Source: JAEYZS01 sp964469265 (GTDB lineage: Bacteria; Bdellovibrionota; Bdellovibrionia; Bdellovibrionales; JAEYZS01). Taken from it: a stretch of 64,000 nt of DNA. A program made the position numbers and the translations under genes. Shown here in pieces: positions 50,123 through 58,666 of the stretch; the stretch's first letter is position 1; each line of letters starts with the position of its first letter. Below the pieces are notes generated by a model that saw only the letters and a list, made by a program, of their open reading frames with translations, was not told where the DNA came from and did not search any database. The stretch is from assembly GCA_964469265.1 (NCBI GenBank), contig CAYXYF010000005.1, positions 1 through 64,000 on the forward strand. Direction: 5' to 3'.

Positions 50123-50776
50123 ATGTATCAAATTGGGATTTTAGCAAAACAAGGCAAAGCGCTAAACATCACCTTAGGCGAAGTGAAAAGAAGCACATAC
50201 TTTAATCCGACAGTGTTTAATGATTCGTTTAGTGTGGTTCGGGCATTAAAGAACAATGTTTTTGATGCTTTTGTGATAGTGACAGATGAGTTTAAACCAA
50301 GCCATATGAAGGTCATTAAACAAGTTAAGAACCACTTTAAAGAATTGCCAGTCATCGTGGTGACAGAAAACCCGAACCAAAGGGCAAAGATTCATCTTGT
50401 TGACCATCGTAAAACGATGCTTTTGAACCTTTATAGCGAGATTAAAGATATTAACGGCATCATCGTAAAGCTCATTCACAATATCCATGTCATCCCTCGC
50501 CTGGCTAGCCGTCATAAAACAGCTCAGCCAGCACGATTTAAGGTAGAGCCAACACGATCACATTCTGCATTTATGTTGGACCTTGCTAATGATGGTGCAT
50601 GTTTTAGGTTGTTTAATAAAAGATTAAAACGAGGCGACAAAGTACTGATTGAAGTCCCGTTACCAGATTTAAAGAAAACACACGTTGTTCAAGGTGAAAT
50701 AGTTTGGGAACAACTAGAAAAATTAAAGAATGAAGCGACTGCATCTTCACAGAGGGTAGGAGTACGATTTTTATAA
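50123..50776 (+). CDS. receiver-like plus PilZ domain protein, paralogue of the 36.4-kb protein
   Basis: The 217-residue protein has an N-terminal receiver-like fold (FDAFVIVTDEFKP; LPVIVVTENPN) without a clear phospho-acceptor aspartate context, and a C-terminal PilZ-like part. The first PilZ motif RxxxR is not evident (R-H-K-T-A) and the second is D-L-A-N-D-G with Ala instead of Ser. c-di-GMP binding may be lost. AGAGAGGGAT precedes ATG 50123. Together with the 36.4-kb gene it suggests a lineage-specific receiver-PilZ family. Confidence 0.7.
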   Translation: MYQIGILAKQGKALNITLGEVKRSTYFNPTVFNDSFSVVRALKNNVFDAFVIVTDEFKPSHMKVIKQVKNHFKELPVIVVTENPNQRAKIHLVDHRKTMLLNLYSEIKDINGIIVKLIHNIHVIPRLASRHKTAQPARFKVEPTRSHSAFMLDLANDGACFRLFNKRLKRGDKVLIEVPLPDLKKTHVVQGEIVWEQLEKLKNEATASSQRVGVRFL

Positions 50777-50829
50777 AATAGAAATTACCTAATTTATTAA
50801 AAGTATGTAAGTTCTAATTGGGGGCCATT

Positions 50830-51450
50830 ATGAATAAGATAGCTATACTTGCAATTGCACTTTTGGTTGCAGACCTTGCTATCGCAGGGGACCGAGACAA
50901 GGAGAAGGCGAAGTTTGATTTGATCTCATCTCTTGAAGAACTCATCAATATCGATGAATGCCGAAAGAGTGTGAAAACAAATTCTTCAGACTTAGACGAT
51001 CTTCCAAGGCCATGTAACAGCCTTCCGACACTCTCTAAGTTTTTCTTTAATAAGCAACCTAAGCTTGCAGACGTCCTGAAGTATCTAACGAATGAAGAGG
51101 CGCGCGTTTCTGAGGCTGCTTTAGAGGTTATGGATAAATACAAAATCCAGTCGCTTGGAAAAATGATTTTGTCGCCAAAGTGTGTGATCAATAACCGACC
51201 TGTGAATCTTGATATCTACTTAAATAGATTGCGAGGCGTTCCTATAGCTGAAGAGCAAAGTGATGCAACCGTGCTGGAAGCGAAGTTTGAAGAAAACCTG
51301 AAAAAGAAAAAGCATAACAATGATGACTTGATTCCAATGGCAACTCCTTCTGAAGCTCGGATACCAGCAAGGCTTCCCGACGCAACAAAACCTGAGCCCG
51401 AAAAACCTATAGGCGAATTTGAAAAAGAATTTGCAGCGTTTGAAAACTAA
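50830..51450 (+). CDS. secreted protein of unknown function
   Basis: The 206-residue product has a signal peptide (MNKIAILAIALLVADLAIAG) and a soluble helical part with three Cys (IDECRKS, RPCNSL, SPKCVI), followed by a Pro/Glu-rich tail (PARLPDATKPEPEKP). ATG 50830 has GGGG upstream; a TTG at 50818 is less likely. It overlaps the convergent helicase gene by 4 nt. No family recognised. Confidence 0.65.
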   Translation: MNKIAILAIALLVADLAIAGDRDKEKAKFDLISSLEELINIDECRKSVKTNSSDLDDLPRPCNSLPTLSKFFFNKQPKLADVLKYLTNEEARVSEAALEVMDKYKIQSLGKMILSPKCVINNRPVNLDIYLNRLRGVPIAEEQSDATVLEAKFEENLKKKKHNNDDLIPMATPSEARIPARLPDATKPEPEKPIGEFEKEFAAFEN

Positions 51451-53045
51451 CGGAATAAACCTTTAAAAAAGCCTTTCACCTTTTGAGTAAGACTCGGTGT
51501 GGGCTTTGCTTGTTTGAAAGACCTACGCTTTTGCTGAGGTGATCTCTTAGTATTTCGAGCAGGAGCTGTAGACTTGTTATGGGTTTTCGGCTTATGAGCG
51601 TGCTGAGGTTTTGGCGCAGCTCCGTTCGTAAAGTGTTGCTCTTGATTGTTTTTATGTCTTCCAGATTTACGGTCTCGGTGTTGCTCTGGACCGCCGTCTC
51701 TTCTTTGTCTATGAGGTTTTCCGTCGTGTTTTGGACGTCGTTCACCGTGGTCATTTCGCGTATCTCTGCGTGGCGCTTGTGCTTTCATTGCAGCAAGCCC
51801 TGTCTTCTTTACGCGGCTTTCTTTTTTGAAGTTTGATCTCGTAAATTCTTTAAAGTCTTTTACTAAAAATTCTTCTTCAAGCCATCCAATAGAGAGTTTT
51901 GTTTTCGTATAACCTTCAATTCTTGATAGCGCCATAACATCACGGTCACTCACTAAAGAAATAGCATGCCCCTTGGCGCCAGCCCTTCCGGTTCTGCCAA
52001 TGCGGTGGATGTAGTTTTCCGCGTCGTCGGGAAGATCATAGTTAATGACAAGATCGACACCTTTAATATCTAAGCCTCTTGCAGCAACGTCGGTTGCAAC
52101 CAGGGTGTTTCGTTCGCCCTCATTTTTAAATTGTTCTAGTACGCGTTCTCGCTGACTCTGAGTCAGAAGACTTGAGATACCAACAGCAGGGATGCCGTTT
52201 GACGATAAAAACTGAGCAATCCTGTCCACATTCATTTTAAAGTTACTGAAAATGATAGTTTGTTTAGGCTTTATTTTATTAAAAAGTGATAAGAGGTAGG
52301 CAGGTTTTTCAGTTTCACCCACGTGAAAGATTTCATCTGTCACGTCTGCGGCTTTAGCCTGGTCGCGACTCACGTTGATTTCGACTGGGTTGGAGTCAAA
52401 GCGATAAACCGTGTTCATGACATCGAAATTTAAAGTAGCGCTAAATAAGAGAATTTGTCTTGCCTCTGGAGCACGCTGAAGAATGTAGACCATGTCGTCT
52501 TTAAAGCCCATATCAAACATACGGTCGGCTTCATCAAAAACGATGGCCTTAATTTGCTTAAAGTTAATATGATGGTTTTTATAAAGATCAAGAAGTCTGC
52601 CTGGCGTTCCTACAACAATGTCAGCACCATTATTGATCGCTGCCGTTTGGGCTTCGTACTCAACACCACCGTAAACTAATGCGGATTTTAATCCTGTTTC
52701 AGGAGTACAGATTTTTAGAATTGCTTTATGAATTTGATCGGCAAGTTCGCGAGTTGGTGCAAGAACTAAGATATAATGACCCCTATGCCAAGAATCAAAA
52801 GCTCTGCTTAAATCGAGCTCAGTGGGATTTCCTTTTTCTTTGTTTTTAGTTCTCAAAATTCGTTCAATCAGCGGAACTAAAAATGCAAAAGTTTTCCCAG
52901 TTCCTGTTTGTGAGAGACCAGAGATATCTTTTCCTTCTAAAACCAGTGGAATTGCAGATTCCTGAATCGGAGTGCATTCGGATATTGAGGATTGACGTAA
53001 GGCGTCCATTATCGAGGGGTGTAAGTCTAATTCTTCAAATTTCAA
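51447..53045 (-). CDS. DEAD-box RNA helicase with long basic tail (RhlE-like)
   Basis: The 532-residue helicase has the Q motif (CTPIQESAIPLVLEGKD), motif I SQTGTGKTFAF, DEAD in VFDEADRMFDMGF, SAT in LFSATL, and motif VI HRIGRTGRAG. The last ~130 residues are Lys/Arg/His/Gln-rich and low in complexity (HGERRPKHDGKPHRQRRD), an RNA-binding tail. The start codon is TTG 53045 after GGAGAG. It probably works in ribosome assembly or RNA decay. Confidence 0.93.
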   Translation of the reverse strand: MKFEELDLHPSIMDALRQSSISECTPIQESAIPLVLEGKDISGLSQTGTGKTFAFLVPLIERILRTKNKEKGNPTELDLSRAFDSWHRGHYILVLAPTRELADQIHKAILKICTPETGLKSALVYGGVEYEAQTAAINNGADIVVGTPGRLLDLYKNHHINFKQIKAIVFDEADRMFDMGFKDDMVYILQRAPEARQILLFSATLNFDVMNTVYRFDSNPVEINVSRDQAKAADVTDEIFHVGETEKPAYLLSLFNKIKPKQTIIFSNFKMNVDRIAQFLSSNGIPAVGISSLLTQSQRERVLEQFKNEGERNTLVATDVAARGLDIKGVDLVINYDLPDDAENYIHRIGRTGRAGAKGHAISLVSDRDVMALSRIEGYTKTKLSIGWLEEEFLVKDFKEFTRSNFKKESRVKKTGLAAMKAQAPRRDTRNDHGERRPKHDGKPHRQRRDGGPEQHRDRKSGRHKNNQEQHFTNGAAPKPQHAHKPKTHNKSTAPARNTKRSPQQKRRSFKQAKPTPSLTQKVKGFFKGLFR

Positions 53046-53107
53046 GTACGCTCTCCAAACATAATATAATTAAGCACGGTCGAATCTAATGAGTTGCCCT
53101 TTAAATG

Positions 53108-53905
53108 TCAAAATTTAGCTTTGAAAAACTTCCCCAGAGCATCAATAAAAGCGTCGGGTTGATCGAAGTGGACCCAGTGTCCAGAGTCTTTGATGATAAT
53201 ACCCTCTACTTTAGGATTTTCTGACAACATTTTTTCATAAACTCCACTGGGTAAATCTTTTGAATTTTCTCCACGAATAAGAAGTGTGGGCACTTGAAGA
53301 GATCGCCATGCTTCCCAGCTATTTGCCCCTCGTCCCAGTCGTACGCTATCTAAAATTCCTGATTTGGAAAAGCGCCAGTCGACGAGACCGTCTTCGCCTT
53401 CAACGAGGTTGGAGTAAAAATAATTACCTAAAACAGGGTCTCCAAAGTCATTAAGAAGAAACTCTTTAGCTTCTTTTTTGGTTTGAAAAGGAGTGGGCAC
53501 CCGATTTAGAAGTTTTTCATATCTTGCTACGTCGCCAGGATTACTTTCGGGAGAAATATCTTCAATAACCAGCGATATGACTCTCTGCGGAAACATTGAG
53601 GCAAAGCTTAATGCATTTCTTCCACCCATGGAGTGCCCTACAAGATGAATCTTTTGCCATCCTAATTCATCAAGAATTTTTTCTAAGTCTTTTGCATAAT
53701 CTGAAGGGGCATAACCTGAGTCAGGTTTGAAAGATCGGCCGTGTCCACGTTGATCATAAGTCAGAATTTGGAAGTCTTCTTCCAAGGACGAAACTATTCT
53801 CCGCCAGTTTGCACCGAAGCCCATTAGACCATGTAGAAATACAAGCTTGGGAGCGTCCGAATTTTTCCCATTTATTTGATAATGGAATTGCTTTAGAAAA
53901 TTCAT
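53108..53905 (-). CDS. alpha/beta hydrolase
   Basis: The 265-residue enzyme has LVFLHGLMGFGANW (oxyanion loop), DQRGHGRS, the nucleophile elbow GHSMGG (Ser ~97) and a late DSGHWVHFDQP His with LIRGENS before it for the Asp/charge pair. It resembles the YbfF type of esterases. Substrate unknown. It is divergent from pcnB with 20 bp between starts. Confidence 0.88.
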   Translation of the reverse strand: MNFLKQFHYQINGKNSDAPKLVFLHGLMGFGANWRRIVSSLEEDFQILTYDQRGHGRSFKPDSGYAPSDYAKDLEKILDELGWQKIHLVGHSMGGRNALSFASMFPQRVISLVIEDISPESNPGDVARYEKLLNRVPTPFQTKKEAKEFLLNDFGDPVLGNYFYSNLVEGEDGLVDWRFSKSGILDSVRLGRGANSWEAWRSLQVPTLLIRGENSKDLPSGVYEKMLSENPKVEGIIIKDSGHWVHFDQPDAFIDALGKFFKAKF

Positions 53906-53916
53906 GAGCCTATCAT
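53888..53916 (+). promoter_or_regulatory. sigma-70 promoter next to the pcnB start codon
   Basis: TTGCTT (53888-53893), a 17-nt spacer and TATCAT (53911-53916) lie in the region between the divergent starts. The ATG is at 53926, so the leader would be only ~2-3 nt and there is no Shine-Dalgarno sequence. Confidence 0.55.
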
Positions 53917-53925
53917 AAACCCGTT

Positions 53926-55122
53926 ATGACGGAAAATCAAAGGCCGCGCCTAGCGCCCGAGTACATTCATCCTGAGGCCTACAGAATCACAGAGCGTTTA
54001 CAAAAGGAAGGCTTTGAAACTTATCTTGTGGGCGGCTGCGTGCGTGATCTTTTATCAGGAGTGGTCCCTAAAGATTTCGATATCGCCACATCTGCAAATC
54101 CCAGACAGGTCAAAAAAGCCATTCACGATGCCTATATTATCGGTAAGCGTTTTCGTCTGGTTCTCGTTAAAAGAGGTAACGACCTCTTTGAGGTCGCAAC
54201 CTTTAGAAGAGAAGCTACCGCAGAGGAACTTGAGGAAATTAAAGAGGGGGATAAGCCGTTAGGAGATAACCTGTTTGGGACCCCTCAGGAAGACGCCCTA
54301 CGAAGAGATTTTACTTTAAACGGTCTGTTTTATGATCCTGTCGAAGATAAGCTTATCGATTATTGCAATGGCCTTATTGATATCCAAAACCACACAGTGA
54401 GAATGATCGGTGATCCTCAAGTTCGTTTAGTCGAAGATCCCATTCGTATATTAAGGGCTCTTCGACTCTCTCACAGATTGGATTTTATCATCGAACCTCG
54501 TTTGCGAAAGCAGATGAAAATTCATGCCTCAACTTTAAAAAACTCTGTGCTTCCGCGCAGAAGAGAAGAAATCTTAAAAATTTTGCGGCTACGAAACCCA
54601 TCCATTGCGCTCATGGAAGCCCATGATCTTAACATTTTAGAACATGTGTTCCCAACCATTGATAAAGTCTATAAAGACCCAGTTCGAATCATTGAATTTA
54701 ACTCTTATCTCAAACAGATGTATAGATTCGTGATTGATGTGGAGAATCCAGCGGAGCTTTTTGCTTACCTCATGCTGGCTTATTATCGCTCAACTATAGA
54801 GCCGGATCCTTTTAAACGAGTTTTCGCTGCTGATGTCTTAAAGAATGAACACTTAAAAAACCTCATGGCCAATGAATTGGGAATGTATAACGTTGAGCAA
54901 TCACTTTTTGCTAAGGCACTTGAGTTCCAAAATAAACTTAAGAAGATCGATCACGAAACAAAAAGAAACGAAGCCATTCCGTTAGCTGTTATGATGGCCA
55001 AAGCAGACTATGTTCTTTCCTCTGAAAAACTCCTCGAGTGGGAAAAGACTCTCGATAAATTTGTTCCGAAGCCCCATAATCCCTATAAAAAAAATCGGTA
55101 TAAGAAAAGGCGTAGATCTTAA
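53926..55122 (+). CDS. pcnB: class II nucleotidyltransferase: poly(A) polymerase or CCA-adding enzyme
   Basis: The 398-residue protein has the catalytic LVGGCVRDLLSG and DFDIAT motifs, the RRDFTLNGLFYDP segment and RLVEDPIRILRALRLSHRL of the neck. The C terminus ends in a basic run (PKPHNPYKKNRYKKRRR) as in PcnB proteins that bind RNA. PcnB adds poly(A) to RNA 3' ends; CCA enzymes share these motifs, and the basic tail favours PcnB. No Shine-Dalgarno sequence is visible, consistent with a leaderless mRNA. Confidence 0.9.
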   Translation: MTENQRPRLAPEYIHPEAYRITERLQKEGFETYLVGGCVRDLLSGVVPKDFDIATSANPRQVKKAIHDAYIIGKRFRLVLVKRGNDLFEVATFRREATAEELEEIKEGDKPLGDNLFGTPQEDALRRDFTLNGLFYDPVEDKLIDYCNGLIDIQNHTVRMIGDPQVRLVEDPIRILRALRLSHRLDFIIEPRLRKQMKIHASTLKNSVLPRRREEILKILRLRNPSIALMEAHDLNILEHVFPTIDKVYKDPVRIIEFNSYLKQMYRFVIDVENPAELFAYLMLAYYRSTIEPDPFKRVFAADVLKNEHLKNLMANELGMYNVEQSLFAKALEFQNKLKKIDHETKRNEAIPLAVMMAKADYVLSSEKLLEWEKTLDKFVPKPHNPYKKNRYKKRRRS

Positions 55123-55679
55123 CGGGTCAGCTTTTCAGCAGTTGGATGTGTGCTTTCATTCCAGGAGAAGGAATGGATAAGTTCATTACATGGTCTTACG
55201 GCTTTTTTAAACGTATGCGCTTGGTCCATACAAGTGAGAATCACTGCCTTGGAATTTTTAAAAAAGATAGCCTGTCTCATTTTTTTCTTTGAGGTGGAGT
55301 TTGTGATGTCGACAAAAAAACCTAGTTCGTTATTTTTGTTCTTAAAATATTTGTGTCCCATAATTTCCAAACCAAACTGACCAAAGCCTTTTAGCCATTT
55401 TCCAGTGTACTCTTTAAGAGACTTCTCGGTGATGTCTTTGTCGATGCGTACAGTAAACGTCGGACTTCCATCTGATGGGGATTTCATCCTGAAAAGAACT
55501 TCCACCTTACCTTTTAGATCATTGGGAACAGAAGATCGCAGCCACGCTGTCTTTTTTGGATTAATCGTAAAACCTTCATCTGAAGAATAGAGACTTTGGT
55601 TTAAACTCTCTGGCACTCGCATAGCTGATGCAGAGGCAACAAAAAATACTATTAAACCAAAAACTATAAGGGCTCTCAT
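55119..55679 (-). CDS. secreted protein of unknown function
   Basis: The 186-residue product has a signal peptide (MRALIVFGLIVFFVASASA) followed by a mature domain with strands MRVPESLNQSLYSSDEG and VEVLFRMKSPSDGSPTFTVR. Cys near VILTCMDQ and RPCNELI may pair. ATG 55679 is preceded by a promoter (TTGCAA, then TATACAAT ending 6 nt before the ATG). A longer frame from 55715 is rejected because it has no binding site. It overlaps pcnB by 4 nt (convergent). No family recognised. Confidence 0.65.
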   Translation of the reverse strand: MRALIVFGLIVFFVASASAMRVPESLNQSLYSSDEGFTINPKKTAWLRSSVPNDLKGKVEVLFRMKSPSDGSPTFTVRIDKDITEKSLKEYTGKWLKGFGQFGLEIMGHKYFKNKNNELGFFVDITNSTSKKKMRQAIFFKNSKAVILTCMDQAHTFKKAVRPCNELIHSFSWNESTHPTAEKLTR

Positions 55680-55684
55680 ACTTC

Positions 55685-55715
55685 TATTGTATACATCCGT
55701 TAAAGCGGTTTGCAA
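55685..55715 (-). promoter_or_regulatory. sigma-70 promoter inside the end of the PD40 gene
   Basis: On the minus strand TTGCAA (55715-55710) is followed after 16-18 nt by TATACAAT; the start codon of the secreted protein (55679) begins 6 nt later, so a leaderless transcript is expected. Confidence 0.55.
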
Positions 55716-56746
55716 GGAAGCTCAGGGCGAATAAGTGTCGAATAAATCTGATTAACCTGAGACCGATTGGACACAAAAAACAGCGAGCGGCCCTCGGGAC
55801 CAAAGGCGGGGCTTGATTCATCGGCTTTGTGAAACGAGAACCTAGTTGCGCACTTTTCACCAAGATCGATTTGGTAGACGTCCTTATTTTTTCTGTCTTC
55901 AATGTTGGTGATAACGAGAAATCTGTGTTGCGTGGGGTGGAGTTCAACATCGGAATAGCTGAGATCGTCAGACCCAAGAAACACCGTTTCGTTTTTTCCG
56001 CGCTTTTTAATAATTAATTTCTGTTTTCCGTCTTTCGTTAGGGTTGTCCACGCAATGAACTGTTCGGATGCACTTAAGGACTGAATAATATTATTTTCCG
56101 AATGGTAGTTTGCCTTTTTCCCTGTGACGAGATTGAGTTCAACGATGGTGCTTTTTCCATTTTCTCTACGAACATAATAAAGTGTTTTACCATCATTTGT
56201 AATGGCAGGCATACCATCATAACCGCGGTCCTTAGTGAGCCTCTTTGACTCCGAGCTTTTCTGGGATTCGATATAGAGTTCTAGAGGTTCATAAGCTTCG
56301 GGGATATTCTTTGTATTCAATCCAAACTCTGTCAGAGTGGGATTTAAATTAAGGTTTTCTATTATTTCATCGGCACTACTAGAATAAATGATCCAGGGTT
56401 TCTGCGGATGGTATCGCGGATGTTTATTAACGCCAAGATTGTGCGTGACCCTTCTTTCAGTTTTCGTCACGAGATCTTTTTCAACAATCTGCGGAGTCTT
56501 GTGTTCATGGGGAAAGTCACGGACAAAGACCAACTTGTTCGTCGAAGTTGAAAAATGAACACTCGTATTTTCACCCTTTGTTGTCATCTGGTGAATTTCG
56601 CCCTCAAGAGAATCGAAATAAACCAGCTCTCCAGATTTTTCTTTTGAGGAGCAAGCTGATAAAAAAAGTATAACTAAAGATACTTTAATGCTTTTTGTAT
56701 TAAAGAGGTTGGATTGATGCGTTTGATTTGATCTACGGATACCCAT
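55700..56746 (-). CDS. PD40/TolB-like beta-propeller lipoprotein
   Basis: The 348-residue product has a long positively charged N terminus (NTKSIKVS) and lipobox LSAC (Cys32). The mature part is repeated ~45-residue propeller blades with PAITNDGKTLYYVRR and SPAFGPEGRSLFFVSNRSQVNQIY, as in TolB and PD40 repeats. It may bind or sense a periplasmic partner. ATG 56746 has a GGGGATC-like site and overlaps mutY by 73 nt; a start nearer the lipobox lacks ATG, so the overlap is probably real. Confidence 0.78.
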   Translation of the reverse strand: MGIRRSNQTHQSNLFNTKSIKVSLVILFLSACSSKEKSGELVYFDSLEGEIHQMTTKGENTSVHFSTSTNKLVFVRDFPHEHKTPQIVEKDLVTKTERRVTHNLGVNKHPRYHPQKPWIIYSSSADEIIENLNLNPTLTEFGLNTKNIPEAYEPLELYIESQKSSESKRLTKDRGYDGMPAITNDGKTLYYVRRENGKSTIVELNLVTGKKANYHSENNIIQSLSASEQFIAWTTLTKDGKQKLIIKKRGKNETVFLGSDDLSYSDVELHPTQHRFLVITNIEDRKNKDVYQIDLGEKCATRFSFHKADESSPAFGPEGRSLFFVSNRSQVNQIYSTLIRPELPCKPL

Positions 56747-57639
56747 TGAAACTGATCCCCACTACAATTAGATTTTCTTTGAATGTTTAGCTTAACATAA
56801 ATCTCATGATGAGTAATGTTGTGCTTAAAATTATATTCCTTGGGTGGATTTTTTAGTCTTTTTACCCGTCCAGGAAATATCATTTTCCCTTTAAGAAACG
56901 GAGTGTACGAATTTGGCACAAGTACCACCTTGTCTTTTTTTACAAAAATATCAGGTCGCCATTCCCAGACTTCCAACTCGCGGCGTTTCTTTTTGAGCGG
57001 TAGCATTTCTTGAAGATTTTGTCGGAACCCGACGCAGGTTTTTTGTAGTGGACAGATCAGACACGAAGGTGATTTTGAAGTGCAAAGTGTTGCTCCTATC
57101 TCTATAAGTGCTTGGTTCATAATGGAAGAATCAACGCCTTTGACCCATTCGTCGGCAAGAGTTTGTAAGTGATTGCGATGAGGAGTTTCCCACCACGCAA
57201 TACTCAACCCATAAAAACGTGAGAGAAATCGTATGACATTTCCGTCTAAGACTCCGGCTTCGTTTTTAAATGCAAAGCTGGCGACCGCACGAGATGTATA
57301 GGGACCAAACCCTGGTAAACTCAAAAGCTCTTGATGTGTTTTTGGAAATCCATTTTCTTGAATGATCATCGCCGCTTTATGAAGGTTGTTTGCACGTGAA
57401 TAATATCCGAGCCCCGCCCAGTAGGTATAAAGCTCTTCAAGGGAGGACTGACTAAGAACCGTCACCGTCGGATAGCGCTTAATAAAACGATTATAAAAGG
57501 GTATGACAGCTTTAACCGTAGTCTGCTGGAGCATGACTTCTGAGATCCAAATCTTGTATGGATCTTTTGTATTGCGCCAAGGGAGGTCGCGTTTATTTTT
57601 AGAATACCAATTTAGAAGACTCTTCTGATCTTGCCCCAT
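56674..57639 (-). CDS. mutY: A/G-specific adenine glycosylase
   Basis: The 321-residue enzyme has SEVMLQQTTVKAVIPFY, the HhH LLSLPGFGPYTSRAVASFAF, the catalytic Asp in VLDGNVIRFLSR and the 4Fe-4S cluster CTSKSPSCLICPLQKTC. The C-terminal ~90 residues form a reduced NUDIX-like part that reads 8-oxoguanine. It removes A opposite 8-oxoG. Together with nth at 40 kb it covers oxidative base repair. Confidence 0.95.
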   Translation of the reverse strand: MGQDQKSLLNWYSKNKRDLPWRNTKDPYKIWISEVMLQQTTVKAVIPFYNRFIKRYPTVTVLSQSSLEELYTYWAGLGYYSRANNLHKAAMIIQENGFPKTHQELLSLPGFGPYTSRAVASFAFKNEAGVLDGNVIRFLSRFYGLSIAWWETPHRNHLQTLADEWVKGVDSSIMNQALIEIGATLCTSKSPSCLICPLQKTCVGFRQNLQEMLPLKKKRRELEVWEWRPDIFVKKDKVVLVPNSYTPFLKGKMIFPGRVKRLKNPPKEYNFKHNITHHEIYVKLNIQRKSNCSGDQFQWVSVDQIKRINPTSLIQKALKYL

Positions 57640-57691
57640 GGCACTTCATAGGCCACGTTGTTGAAAAAATCAAAAAAGAAATAAAGAATCA

Positions 57692-57726
57692 AAATTCTTG
57701 TGAAAGCCTTCGGGCCGCGCTACATT
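57692..57726 (+). promoter_or_regulatory. sigma-70 promoter adjacent to the agmatinase start codon
   Basis: TTGTGA, then exactly 17 nt, then TACATT (57721-57726); the ATG is at 57734, 7 nt after the -10 box. Transcription should start at or one base before the start codon. No Shine-Dalgarno sequence exists. Confidence 0.6.
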
Positions 57727-57733
57727 ACCGCTT

Positions 57734-58666
57734 ATGGAATACAAACAATTATCAGGACGTGAGTTTCCTCGTTTTTCATCGATTAAAACATTTTTCCGCA
57801 TGCCGTATGTCGAGATGGACAACGATTATGATGTGGGTATTTTTGGTATTCCATTTGATGGCGGGGTCAGTTATCGCCCTGGAGCACGCTTTGGTCCAAG
57901 TGCGATCAGAGAGGCTTCTTCTCTAGGAAGAGGTTACCATTGGACTCGTGGCATAGACTTTACCAAATTAATAAAGGTCGCTGACATCGGCGATGTTTCA
58001 ACTGTTCCTGTGTCTTTAGAAAAGACTTACGAAAATATTGAATTTCACGTCATGAAAATGTTGGCCTTAAAAAAGCGTTTTATTTCTGTGGGTGGCGATC
58101 ATTCCACCACTTTGCCAGTTCTTCGTGCCCTGAAAAAATCCATAGGCTCTCCAATAAACTTTATTCATTTTGATGCCCATTTAGATACTTATCCCGCAGC
58201 ATGGGATTTTGAATATCATCACGGATCTTTTGCAAGACATGCCGTTGAAGAGGGGCTTATTGATCCAGCCAATACACTTCAGATCGGCATCAGAGGACCT
58301 CTTGCATCGGGTTCAGATTTAGACTTTGTTAATAAACATAAAATTACAGTAAAGACGGTGGACGATGTTCGCTCTGTGAGTCTTTCAGATTTTTGTAAAA
58401 GCCTTCCGAAGTTTGTGGGTCCGACTTATCTTAGTTTTGATATTGATTGTTTAGATCCAGCATATGCGCCAGGGACGGGAACTCCAGTTCCAGGCGGGCT
58501 TACGACCTATGAAACCCAGCATATCCTTCGCGCTTTAAAAGTGGATGAATTAGTTGGAGCCGATATTGTTGAAGTCTCTCCGCCTTATGACAATTCACAG
58601 ATCACAGCAATGGCTGCTGTAGATACCATGTTTGAAATTCTATGTCTGATGGCCAATAAAAAATAA
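57734..58666 (+). CDS. speB: agmatinase/arginase family enzyme
   Basis: The 310-residue ureohydrolase has all metal-binding motifs: GGDHSTTLPVL, HFDAHLDTY and FDIDCLDPAYAPGTGTPVPGG, plus GIPFDGGVSYRPGARFGP at the entrance. Agmatinase (urea + putrescine from agmatine) is more likely than arginase; guanidino substrates related to agmatine should be kept in mind because a guanidine riboswitch occurs in the window. The layout predicts a leaderless mRNA. It converges with alaS with stops adjacent. Confidence 0.9.
   Translation: MEYKQLSGREFPRFSSIKTFFRMPYVEMDNDYDVGIFGIPFDGGVSYRPGARFGPSAIREASSLGRGYHWTRGIDFTKLIKVADIGDVSTVPVSLEKTYENIEFHVMKMLALKKRFISVGGDHSTTLPVLRALKKSIGSPINFIHFDAHLDTYPAAWDFEYHHGSFARHAVEEGLIDPANTLQIGIRGPLASGSDLDFVNKHKITVKTVDDVRSVSLSDFCKSLPKFVGPTYLSFDIDCLDPAYAPGTGTPVPGGLTTYETQHILRALKVDELVGADIVEVSPPYDNSQITAMAAVDTMFEILCLMANKK

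Noticed and set aside
51579..51836. Frame opposite the basic tail of the DEAD-box helicase
   Set aside because: Shadow of Lys/Arg/His-rich codons; no binding site and unlikely composition.
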